A DNA stretch of 64,000 nt from Dactylonectria macrodidyma. Lineage: Eukaryota; Ascomycota; Sordariomycetes; Hypocreales; Nectriaceae. Where the stretch lies: contig JAGMUV010000010.1 of NCBI GenBank assembly GCA_020744425.1, positions 682,001 through 746,000 of the forward strand, read 5' to 3'. This document shows, in pieces, positions 55,003 to 64,000 of this stretch (positions are counted from its first letter, which is position 1; each line of letters opens with the position of its first letter). Made by a program: the position numbers and the translations under genes. The notes below the pieces were generated by a model. That model worked only from the letters and a program-made list of their open reading frames with translations. It ran no database searches and had not been told where the DNA came from.

Positions 55003-57027
55003 CTACTTATCTGCAGCTAGAAATGAGAGACACTGCGCTGCGTGTAAGAGTTCTTTTGGAGTCTCGCACGCGGCGAAGGTAAACCGATCAGGTCTCAAGA
55101 TTATAAAGGAATTGTTTGCCGACTCCTTCATCATCCGCTCGGGGTCGTAGTACTGGGGCTCTGGCCGTCCAGCACAAAGCCTCTCGTCTGCCGCAAATTC
55201 TTGGCCCGTGGCCAAGCGGAAGACAGTATCTTTCCCCCACGAACCCCCCCTGAGATGAGGGTCCGTACTGTGAATGATGAATGTCGCTTCCGCTGCCTGG
55301 ATCACGCCGCAGGATGCCTCATCCACGCCGGATATCGCCGCTCGGACCGCCTCGACGTCTTGCGTGGTGTCGAGAAGCACTACAACCTGAAACAGTGCCT
55401 TCTTGTCCTCGGAGAATATCACGTCGTCGGTAAATTGTACCTTTTCTTTTCCGTCCAGCTTCATACAGTAAACCTGAGGGAAATTTGTGCCTCCGGCCAT
55501 GTCCGGCAAAAACACCATTCCCTTGGAATCTACCCATTGATACTTCACCATGCCGTCCCTGCGATTACCCTGCTCCAACCAGCGCCTCCAGCTTGGCACC
55601 AACTGCACAGCCCATAGATACCAGTCCCGAACAAAGTTCTTAAAGGGGCCGGAGGTGGTTAAGTAGGTCCCGTTCTCTATTGTAGACCCAAGGGACTTGT
55701 CCAGCTGCTGTTTCCGCTCGGCGAACCACCCGTCCAGTAACGACCGATAGCCAACGCTGTCGCTTGTCCCAGAGTCTTGCCGAGTAGCTATGACAAGCCT
55801 CCAAGCGAGCGACATGGCGTCCCTAAACCCTGACGTTATGCCTTGGCCGCCAAAAGGCGGGAAGACATGGGCTGCATCTCCACACAGGATGACGCGGCCT
55901 CGCGCCCATTTGTTGCAACTCTTAGCCGCAAACTGGTATGGCCGTGATCGAAGAACTTCGATGCAATCTTGGGGATACTGTATTTGTGTTGAACTGGGCA
56001 GGCCATATCTTGTGCCTGCATGTGTGATGTAAGGACAGACAACCTGGCGGATCTTGTCTGGAGTGGACATGACCTGGCCAACCTCCCAGGGATGGACGAC
56101 GAATTCGAAACGCCAGAGCCTATCTTCGCAGAGCCCAAAGCGGCCACATACGGCTGGGCGTTTTGAGTTGCAAAGAAAACGAAAGTCGGTGGGGAAGAAA
56201 GAGTCGTAGACCTGATGTGGAGTGTACCCCTTTGACCAGAGAGGAAAGTCGGGATGTGACTCGGGAGTAGGGAGAGATATCTTCCAATTCAAGGCCACCC
56301 AGGTCTCCTGGTACGAGTTCGTCGACACCTGTTCCATCCGAATTCCCAAGGGCTCGAGGTACCGTTTTCTTGTGAAGCCGGTTTTCCCGTCCGCCGCAAC
56401 AAGAAATTTACCGCGGATCTGCTTTTCTATGCCTGATGCGTCGAGATAGGTTGCGTACACCCAATTGCTGTCCTCGCGGATCGAGATTACGGTCGAGTTT
56501 AAGCGCAAGTCTGAGGTTGGATAACTGTTGAGCTGAGCTCTAAGATGTTTTTCGAGCGTCGGTTGCTTGTGGCACATGAAACCTGGATGTCCGGTACCGC
56601 CTTCTGTCTGTCACATAAGGTCGCATGTAAGTAACAAGTCAGTCGGACTATAGGAAATAGGAAATACCCTTCACCAACCGTGTTGTAGTCCATAACCGTG
56701 AACGGCCTGGTGCTAAGGTCATTGTGAACACCTCCCACGAATTTGAACTTGCCCATGCCTTGAAGGAATGTTAGCAGTGGCCGTGAAAATTGTGTGCAGT
56801 CTCGCATGAAACTCACATTCCCCGATATCGGTGAAGATCTTGTCATAGATGCCGCACGCCTGTAGGTGGCGGATGCCATCCTCATCAAGCGCTATGCCAC
56901 GGGGATCGCGGGTTATGCATGGCTCGCGTTCAAGCACAACATTTGCAATACCGTACCGTCCCAGAAGGGTGGAAAGCATGGCCCCTGTCGGCCCGCATCC
57001 GCAAATAACGATATCGGTTTCTTCCAT
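55003..57027 (-). CDS. Flavin-dependent aromatic hydroxylase (PHBH/MhpA-type monooxygenase)
   Basis: Three exons (56817-57027, 56679-56758, 55003-56607) join in phase into 631 aa. The start is the ATG at 57027, because the FAD-binding motif (IVICGCGPTGAMLSTLLGRY, the GxGxxG fold) begins immediately after it. VLEREP ends the second Rossmann strand. The DG motif is in LVAADGKTGFTRK, and the second FAD motif is ILCGDAAHVFPPFGGQG. These mark class A flavoprotein hydroxylases that use NAD(P)H and O2 to hydroxylate phenolic substrates. The residues after about 400 form the extended C-terminal domain common in PheA/MhpA-like members. The substrate cannot be read. With the neighbouring C2H2 regulator and extradiol dioxygenase it would supply the ring hydroxyl needed for cleavage. 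TTGCGGGAC repeats lie 230-350 bp upstream. Confidence 0.85.
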
Positions 57028-58978
57028 GATTACTTTTAATACGCCCAGACAAGCGGCATGAACCGTGACGACCAGATATGCTGAGAAAGAAATTGTTTTC
57101 TTAGAGACACATCTCCGAGTCAAGAAAATTGGTGGGCATTTTCTGTTGTTTGAAATACTCGTGATTTGATTATGATTAGCCTAGCTTCCCCATGGGGTTG
57201 GGGTTCCCGCATCCGCCATGCTGAAATGTCGAGATTGTGGGGAAGCCCGCCGGAGGCTCTCTTGCGGGACCACGAGAGAAGACAGTTGCGGGACCATGAG
57301 AAAGCTGTTGTGGGACCACGTAACAATAGCCATCCCCATCTCTTCCTAGCCATACTGTACCTTTCTTGCGGGTTATGAGATACCTGGTGGGACCACCCGT
57401 GCGTATAGCCATTCGTGTGGCAGACAATTTCACTACGGACAGACTAACGTTCACACATGACTGGTGGTTGGTCGTTCGCACCATCACTCAAAGAGGGGTC
57501 ACCCAAGAGGGGGTTTGAGGTTGGACATCCAGCAGACAATAGATGATCAAGGAAGAGACAAGAGGTAAAAAGTGGAGAAGGCACGGGTTTGCTTGATGGA
57601 GACTCGCCTCAGTTTACCCTATACTCAGTCCATTTTTGGATCTAATCAGCAAGTCCACATTCGGTCCTAGACTAACTTGTCTGAGAATTCTGTCAACTCT
57701 CAGTTTTGGTCCAGGCCGGAGATATGTTCGGTATCTACTAAATCAACGGTATACAAGAGGAGTCCTTACAGATCTAGCATTAGCCTGGAGAGGCAGTCTT
57801 CAGATGACCAGTAAAAAGGCGGCTACAAGCACTATTTGGTGCCATGGAGTTCGTGTGGATGTATGAGCAGCTCTAAACCACCATAAAGTGAGCTAAATGT
57901 AGGTATAAATTATCATTCTGTATCAGGAATACTAAATTTACCCTACCGGCATAGAGTATGATGATGCCTTGTGGCGTGTGGTGCTTTTCTGCCACCCTTT
58001 GCGCACTTATATACGCACGCACCTAAACACACACACTCTCTCTCACATACTCGACAACGGCCTCCGACTGCCCTTCTGCACTTCTTCTGGCGCATGCCTT
58101 GCCTTCTCAATTAGGTCTTGTATAGCCAGAATATTCAAGGGCTCTCAGGCATCCTGAATGCAACGTCCCGTGTTATGTATGGCCTTTTGACTATCAAACG
58201 GGATGATTGTGTTGGAACAGCGTGCAATGGCAGGTCTTGTTTTCCATCTTCGGAAAGCCCTTCCCCCAACCCTAACCCTCAGATTTTATCAGCGGATCCG
58301 GATATCTTGGGTATCAGGGCTGAAGCACCACGGCCACATTGCTAGTTTAGGTTCAGAGCAGCCGTCAAAACTTGAAGCCAAAGACCATAAGGCGTCCCCA
58401 GTATACCTACATCGCCTGGCATGACTAGATTCTCCCAGGAAATAACTATCTTTAGTAATCGTGGTATGTACTTTAGGTAAACCTGCCAAGGTCCGACGGC
58501 GTAAATAGTGATGTAACATAATACTCGAATTGCTACCTAGACTGCTGTAGCAGGTTCCTTTTTCATGGGTGTGGCACTCAACTAGGGGTCGGAATAGCCG
58601 GAATCCTCCGTCATGTTGTACCGTAACATTTGCCTCGACAAGACACTATTTACTAGAGTACCCCGCACTTTAGACAGCCATCAGCAACACACTACTTCTT
58701 CTCATTATCGCTTACCTCACCTTTACGAACCCTGTTAGCACGCTCAGTGAGACACCGCTCCGTCCACACTCACGCTTTCTCGCATCTACATCCATTACCC
58801 CACGCTGTTCTAAAGCCATCGAACCCAGACCATCAGAACACAAAGTCGGCGCTCCCTCCCTCCTTTCTCCCTCCATACCGCCTCGGTCCTGGCAGCTTGA
58901 CTCCGGTACTTGAAGCTGTTGGTAGAGCAGCGACAAGAGAACGTTGGCCCCTCCCTTATCAACTTGAGTCGGTAAATT
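57028..58978. promoter_or_regulatory. Divergent intergenic region, ring hydroxylase / C2H2 regulator
   Basis: This 1.95-kb region separates two head-to-head genes. The hydroxylase-proximal part contains the GCGGGAC repeat array (57262-57398). The regulator-proximal part (about 58000-58050 and 58680-58970) has CA/CT-rich pyrimidine stretches typical of fungal promoters and leaders. No gene is supported; short open frames around 57636-58424 lack motifs. Confidence 0.45.
57262..57398. promoter_or_regulatory. Array of TTGCGGGAC(CA) repeats upstream of the hydroxylase
   Basis: TTGCGGGACCACGAG lies at 57262-57276, TTGCGGGACCATGAG at 57286-57300 and TTGTGGGACCACG at 57308-57320. Partial forms are TTGCGGGTTATGAG at 57366-57379 and GGTGGGACCACC at 57386-57397. 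The same core recurs in reverse orientation in the dioxygenase/hydrolase promoter at 63613-63702. Confidence 0.5.
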
Positions 58979-61570
58979 ATGTCGCACTCCCTCTCCAACA
59001 ACCCTAATGCCACAGGCGCAAACCCAAGAGCAAGACATGGGGCAAAACAAGTCAGAAAGTGCTCTCAATGTGGGCAGTGCTTTTCCAAAACAGAGCATTT
59101 AGCCCGTCATATCCGCTCGCATACAAAAGAAAGACCGTTTCAGTGCAGTATATGCGGCAAGTCATACAGTCGCCAGTCAGTCCCACCAGGCTTCACCGAG
59201 TCGAGGATTATTTCTTCCTCAATGCAACAGACGACTGACATTTTGCAGTGACTCATTACTCCGCCATGCTCGAGGACATGAACGTGACCATGGTTGTAAG
59301 AGAAAATCAACCGGAAGTGCAGCTGCAATGCCTTCATCTCAACTCTCGCTGGCTGTGGAAAGCGATTTGCTGAGTGAGACTCTTGTCGACGATTCTACGC
59401 AAACCCCTGATCACGGAGGGCCTCAGAGGAGCTTGACTGCCCGATCGTCCCCCGACCTTGGTGACCCGACAACAGCGCCAGCCACGAGGGCCATGGGAAG
59501 CCAGACCGGACCACCAGAGCAAAGTATCGTGTACAACGAATTTGATAACACACTTGGTCCACAGCCAGAAGTACAAACTCTGATGGAAGGATCTACTGAA
59601 GGGCATCTCGCAAATCTGCCGGCGAGCATCGTCAACGACCCCACTGAAATGGAATTGATGGACCTTGGCTTAATTGCCCACGAACCAGGCTGGCTACTTG
59701 GGAGTGATTTTGACCTGAACGGTCTGACTTACTCGATTTCGAATGCTATTTCAGATTGGGGCAATCTAGCCTACCAGGACTCCTTTGATCAACAGCCAGC
59801 GTGTAATGCCACAGCTACGTCGAGTCGCGACAGGTTCACCACGCCCTCGGAATTGGTTCCTGCCATCCAGGATACCTGGTATACAACGCTCAGTCGCAAC
59901 GTTGTGGACTGCGCGACGCCTGGCCAATCTGATGATCAGGAACGAGTAGATGAAGCATACAGAGAACGTCTTTCATGTAGGCTGCACCCGCGCCCCAGCA
60001 ACATCACATTGCCTTCGGCAGACTTTCTAGTGAGTGTCAGCATCTGAGTCATGTTTCTGCCGCACAGTTTAAACCAGACTGCTCTAACAATGCTTAGAAT
60101 CTTGGTATCAAGCTGTATTTTTTGAGGTTCAACCCGATATTCCCTCTTCTACATGCGCCCTCGTTTCGCCCTTCGTCGGAGAATGCCCTGCTCCTCCTGT
60201 CCGTGTGCTCGGTGGGCACTCTGTTTATGGGTTCTGCCAGTGCGGCAAGACAGGGCAGGAAGATTTTCCAAACGTTGAATAAAGCGATCCTAGCATCGGT
60301 GAGCAACATAGCCTTCTATTGATATTACTGTCAGTGTTATTCACATGCAGAACCCAAGTGGGACAATTATATTCGTCGTGGCGCCAGAGAAGTCTTGTCT
60401 CTCGTCCAAGCAGCAACCATAGGGCAGACATTCGGCATGCTTTCAGGCCAACCAAGCGACCTCTGCTTGACTGAGAGTTTTCATGGCACTGTCATCGCCT
60501 GGGCTCGCCAAGGAGGACTTTTCAGAGCGAAACACCGTGCGATGACATACGCAGATGACCCTGACATGGCGAATAACGAGCAGTCTTGGAAAGACTGGAT
60601 ATACGCAGAAGAGTCAATTCGCCTAGTTCTTGGACTTCACGTTCACGATTCGGAATTCGCTACTACATTTCATCATGAGCCACTTCTCCGTCACGCGCTT
60701 CATAAACTCCCTATCTGCTGCTCCGAGGAGCTCTTCTTCGCGCCTACTGCAATCGAATGGTGCAACATTTTGGAAAAGGAACAAGGAATGGACGCTAGAA
60801 CGGCTCCATTGGACTCACAAACTCTCTCCTCGAATTCAAGGATACGAGGATCACACATGTTTGCGTATGCCTCCCTAGCAGGCATAGTCGCTTCGATCCA
60901 AGACGCCAAGGCATCTTGTCTTGATGGACCAGTGATTCAGGACTTCCGGAGCTCACTTCTTTCTTGGCATAACGAATACAGCAACTACGCCAGATGGCCC
61001 AAGAATAACCGCATTGGCCTCATGATCTTATGGCATGCATCGTTCATGGCACTTTATGTTGATGCTGACCTTCTTGAACGTGCCATTGGTCGTAACGGCG
61101 CTTGTATTGCAGAGCAAGCGAGGGAAGAAATTGACAATTGGGTCATATCTTCTGAGGCTCGGCGAGGTGTCTTGCATGCACTCCGAGTCCTGAAGCATTT
61201 AGAAGTGCTACCAATGGGATTGGAATCCGCAATCCACGTCCCGAAGGCGATTTTTTACTCAGCCATTGTCGTGTATAGTTACATCAAATTCATACCAACA
61301 GTCGACCCCTATACACCATCACAGGACGATGTCAATATCCCGGAACTTCAAGTGTCGGAGTCGGTCGCTCGCCCAACTTCGTATTTAAGCAAAAATGATG
61401 GAGCATCTAGGGCTACCCACCCGCCTGTTGAGCCAAGCGTCCTGTGCAACGCCATTGACCTTTTGCGCCGCATTAGCTATTGGGAGATATCGCGCAAGTT
61501 CTCTTCAATATTGGAGATTTTACTCGATGATCTGGCGACAACTTCAAAAACCCCGCCGTCGATTAAATAG
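58979..61570 (+). CDS. C2H2 zinc-finger transcription factor with fungal-type regulatory domain
   Basis: Four exons (58979-59175, 59249-60029, 60098-60298, 60359-61570) join in phase into 796 aa. Two tandem C2H2 fingers lie at about residues 29-80: [21 protein letters not shown] and [21 protein letters not shown]; the second is completed across the first intron. An acidic Ser/Thr/Pro-rich linker (about 85-320) follows. The rest resembles the fungal-specific transcription factor domain, with [24 protein letters not shown] sequence as the entry (read [20 protein letters not shown] in frame) and [13 protein letters not shown] as its central block. This combination of two C2H2 fingers with a fungal-specific domain is usual for local catabolic regulators. 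It sits between the ring hydroxylase and the dioxygenase, so it is the likely regulator of the cluster; the G-rich TTGCGGGAC repeats are suitable candidate targets. Confidence 0.85.
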
Positions 61571-62047
61571 TTCATTGCAAACTTCTTCGACATGCAGAAT
61601 AATGATGTCTTGCCCTAACAATGAACCAGTCAGAAGATTCACCTCTGGCTCGATTTATATCCTTAGGGACCACAACAACTTATTTCTAGTATAGAATATT
61701 GCTATAGTTTTCCTATCATATTAAAGTTTATTCATTCTAGAAGCTATGGAAAATTAATAAGAATGTTATGCTGTTATGACTTTTCCCTTTATTTTACTAC
61801 GAGAATACTAGAGGGTTAGCTACAGTTAAGAAAAGAGAAGTGGGAAGGATCAAGGTGCCTAGAGAGCTCCGTAGCCTTGAGACTAGAAGAACAACCATTG
61901 ACACACAACCAAGTGTAAGACGTTTCATATTCCAACGCTTGCTTAGCCTAAAGTCCCGATTTAAACTTCGTCAGTAGACTGAGCATTTTACAGGCTAAGA
62001 ACGAGAAGCATACTCCTGATTGTGCACAATAATAACAATAGAATGAC
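61571..62047. other. Convergent 3' spacer
   Basis: This AT-rich DNA lies between the 3' ends of the transcription factor (+) and the dioxygenase (-). No gene is seen. Confidence 0.4.
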
Positions 62048-63283
62048 CTATTCAAGGAACCATTTAGGGACTTCTGGGCCCCATACCGCCAGAGACTCAT
62101 CTCCAGCAGGTGAATAGCTGATTGGAGTCTTCGAGTTGACCAGATCTCCATCAGCATAATGCTCAATCATGTTCCCAATAGGGTCCCACCAGTAGTCGAA
62201 GATTTGAGAGCCAAGGATATGTCTGCCCACGCCCCATACGGACTTGTAGCCTTTCTGCGCTAGCCATTGATGGCCTAACATCTGAGTATCGTAGTCGTGG
62301 ACTTCAAAAGAGCAGTGATGTACGTGGCTGGTCTTGTTCGAGTTGATGAAGAACGTGTGGTGATCGACATAATCATCGCCACGATCAATGTGCGCAAAGA
62401 GGGCGACAGACTTTTTTGTACCGTCGGGGAGATCCACGTGGAGGAAGTCAGTCGGTACCAGGTTAAAGTTGGTCAAATAAAAGTCAAGTTGGGCCTCGAA
62501 ATCTTTGACGCACAGTCCATAATGACCCAGCTGTACCAGTAGTTCAGTTATGAATCCATATAGGTAACGTCGTGCAACTTACCTTGTATACAGCGGCAGG
62601 ACCCGGCTTGAACCGTAAAAATTCGCGAATCCTAGGCTTCTCTTTTTCGTAATTTGCTGTAATTTTACCCGCCGGCTCTTGGCCATCTACCGGATCTTGT
62701 CCGTACATTAAGCATACGGGAAGTCTTTCTGGGTCGTGCAGCGTGACCATGTATCCCTTGCCGGGGGCGTCCACCATCTCTTCGATTTGTACGCCAGCGA
62801 GCGCGCCCGCCCGTTCGAGGTCTTGGTATGATTCCACAATGAAGGCACCTCCCAGGAACTTCTTGTCGCCTTTGGTGGCATAGTCTAATACTCCATCTTA
62901 GCGCTTTTAAAGCCGTGGTGGCCGGTCCACCAGCTGAATATTTGACTTACAAATATACGGATCTGGTCCGTATCCTCGAAACCACACCTCAGAGTCGGTC
63001 CTCTTGGCAACGTACATGCCAAAGTCTAGACGTAGATTGTCAGCAGCTTTGGAAGCGGTATGAGGCACCCATTTGGCTTGGTACCTTGTAGGAACTGTGT
63101 GATGCTATCCAGGTCTGGATGCTGATAGCGCATATGAGCAAGCCGTACGAGATTTATCTTCTTTGTTGCGTCGATATTCTTTTGCTTTTTCCAGTCGGCC
63201 AAGCTTTGCTGTTCTGCCCCAACGGCCACATGGTCGGGCACGGCGGTCCCCCGGTTCGGCTCTGGTGCGGAATCCACTGGCAT
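62048..63283 (-). CDS. Type I extradiol ring-cleavage dioxygenase (vicinal oxygen chelate/glyoxalase fold)
   Basis: Four exons (63085-63283, 62951-63025, 62583-62884, 62048-62530) join in phase into 352 aa. After a polar leader of about 45 residues come two VOC domains. The N-terminal domain starts VRLAHMRYQHPDLDSITQFL. The C-terminal, metal-binding domain starts KLGHYGLCVKDFEAQLDFYL, and its His, the His of SHVHHCSFEV and the Glu of NMIEHYADGD are the expected 2-His-1-carboxylate iron ligands. This is the layout of catechol-type 2,3-dioxygenases of the BphC/HpaD group, which open the ring next to the two hydroxyls. It would act after the flavin hydroxylase. The gene is divergent from an FAH-family gene and shares its promoter with it. 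Substrate not determined; a non-catabolic VOC enzyme is the alternative. Confidence 0.85.
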
Positions 63284-63877
63284 GATGAATCGACGTTGTG
63301 TTCTGTTGAGAGAATGGTAAGTTTATGGAGTCACTGCAAGGAAATCCCCGATGCATAACACTTATATTCAGTTCAGCCAAGACTGCTCATAGTCATGAAA
63401 TGTGAAAGGATACTGTGGCAGCGCCAGCCAAACGATGCGGACGGGGCAAGTTGTCCCGCCACATTATAGCGGTTCGTAATCATTGGTTACTTCCTACGAC
63501 TTGCTGTTACTGAAGATTGACGGACGCGCATCTTTGGGAGACGAACTGGGTTCCCCGCACCCGCAGAGATCCAGCTTAAGCTTGCCGCCTCCCGACCCTT
63601 CCCCACGCTGCAGTCCCGCATAATCATGGACAGGAGAAGAAGTGTTGGTCCCGCAAGATTATGATTTCTCCCGTCCCGCAAAATTAGTTCATTACGTCCC
63701 GCTGCGGCGGGCCACGCGGGGCGGGGACAATGGAACCCAAATGAGTATCATCAGCAAAGACGAAAAAACCTAAGCCTACACCTTGCGACAGCCAGACAAT
63801 CCAAAGATCGAGAACCTTGAACCACCTTCTTCTCTCCTTCCACATTAAATGCAAGCAACTTACAGGCCAAAGACAGA
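63284..63877. promoter_or_regulatory. Bidirectional promoter, dioxygenase / FAH-family hydrolase
   Basis: This 594-bp head-to-head region contains four GTCCCGC elements (63613-63702, reverse complement GCGGGAC) and further G/C-rich words such as GGCGGGCCACGCGGGGCGGGG at about 63707-63726. It contains no gene. Confidence 0.45.
63613..63702. promoter_or_regulatory. Array of GTCCCGC (GCGGGAC) repeats in the shared promoter
   Basis: GTCCCGCATAATCATGG lies at 63613-63629, GGTCCCGCAAGATTATGA at 63647-63664, GTCCCGCAAAATTA at 63673-63686 and GTCCCGC at 63696-63702. Read on the minus strand, two give TTGCGGGAC, the core found upstream of the ring hydroxylase at 57262-57300. Spacing between copies is 23-34 bp. 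Confidence 0.5.
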
Positions 63878-64000
63878 ATGGCTTCGTGGACGCATCTGAT
63901 TCGCTTCATTGCCCAGCAAGACCTGGCCACGCATATTGGCCAACTGGTTGACACGTCAAGAGATGTGGGCCAAGATATCGCTGACGGTGTCGAAATCAAG
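63878..64000 (+). CDS. Fumarylacetoacetate-hydrolase-family protein, N-terminus only
   Basis: The ATG at 63878 opens a frame of 41 codons that runs off the window. It begins MASWTHLIRFIAQQDLATHI and includes GQLVDTSRDVG. The WTHLIRFIA start followed by a DVG segment is the usual N-terminus of fungal FAH-family proteins (the MATWxxLIRFxA type). The family hydrolyses carbon-carbon bonds of, or hydrates, dicarbonyl products of aromatic ring opening. Position agrees: it is divergent from the extradiol dioxygenase and shares the repeat-containing promoter. Only about 40 residues are available and none of the catalytic core, so the assignment is tentative. Confidence 0.55.
   Translation, partial: MASWTHLIRFIAQQDLATHIGQLVDTSRDVGQDIADGVEIK

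Overview
The window is genomic DNA from a filamentous ascomycete (Pezizomycotina). Nearly every recognisable gene carries short spliceosomal introns (about 45-100 bp, GT...AG, many with a CTAAC-like branch site). The protein families are typical of moulds: UNC93-like MFS transporter, fungal rhodopsin-domain membrane proteins, secreted M43 protease, GDSL esterase, C2H2 plus fungal-type transcription factor, and a Fot1/pogo transposon decayed by RIP-like changes. The class or genus cannot be fixed from the sequence. I saw no rRNA, no convincing tRNA and no CRISPR array. Exon structures were worked out by hand, and in every spliced gene reported the reading frame closes across all junctions.

Layout. 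(1) 1-1.2 kb: unidentified, probably broken coding stretch. (2) 1.8-10.0 kb: a compact four-gene block made of two divergent pairs: FAD-dependent (DAO-type) oxidoreductase A (-) with an UNC93-like transporter (+), and FAD oxidoreductase B (-) with a HAD-family dehalogenase-like gene (+) that has an in-frame stop. The 11-mer CCGGNCCGGTT lies in both divergent promoters, which suggests one shared regulator. (3) 10.1-17 kb: transposon graveyard, with a Fot1/pogo element bounded by identical 50-bp inverted repeats and TA target sites, then a broken Helitron-type helicase fragment. (4) 17.1-20.7 kb: secreted M43 metalloprotease and an intronless 498-aa orphan. (5) 23.2-25.9 kb: a GC-rich intronless 926-aa protein with a Ulp1-like (C48) cysteine protease domain. 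(6) 26-34 kb: hypothetical genes, a decayed Glu/Lys-rich coding stretch and a secreted GDSL/SGNH esterase. (7) 37.5-45.3 kb: two same-strand rhodopsin-domain membrane proteins and a large cysteine-rich membrane protein. (8) 47.7-50.8 kb: a secreted, probably GPI-anchored protein and a decayed transcription-factor-like gene. (9) 52.1-64 kb: a zinc alcohol dehydrogenase, then what looks like an aromatic ring-cleavage cluster.

The aromatic cluster consists of a flavin ring hydroxylase, a C2H2/fungal-type transcription factor, an extradiol (vicinal oxygen chelate) dioxygenase and, divergent from it at the right edge, the start of a fumarylacetoacetate-hydrolase-family gene. In order these give hydroxylation, meta-type ring cleavage and hydrolysis of the cleavage product. 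A repeated TTGCGGGAC element sits upstream of the hydroxylase and in the bidirectional dioxygenase/hydrolase promoter, a candidate site for the cluster's zinc-finger regulator. This cluster and the four-gene block with its own promoter motif are the two most interesting systems in the window.
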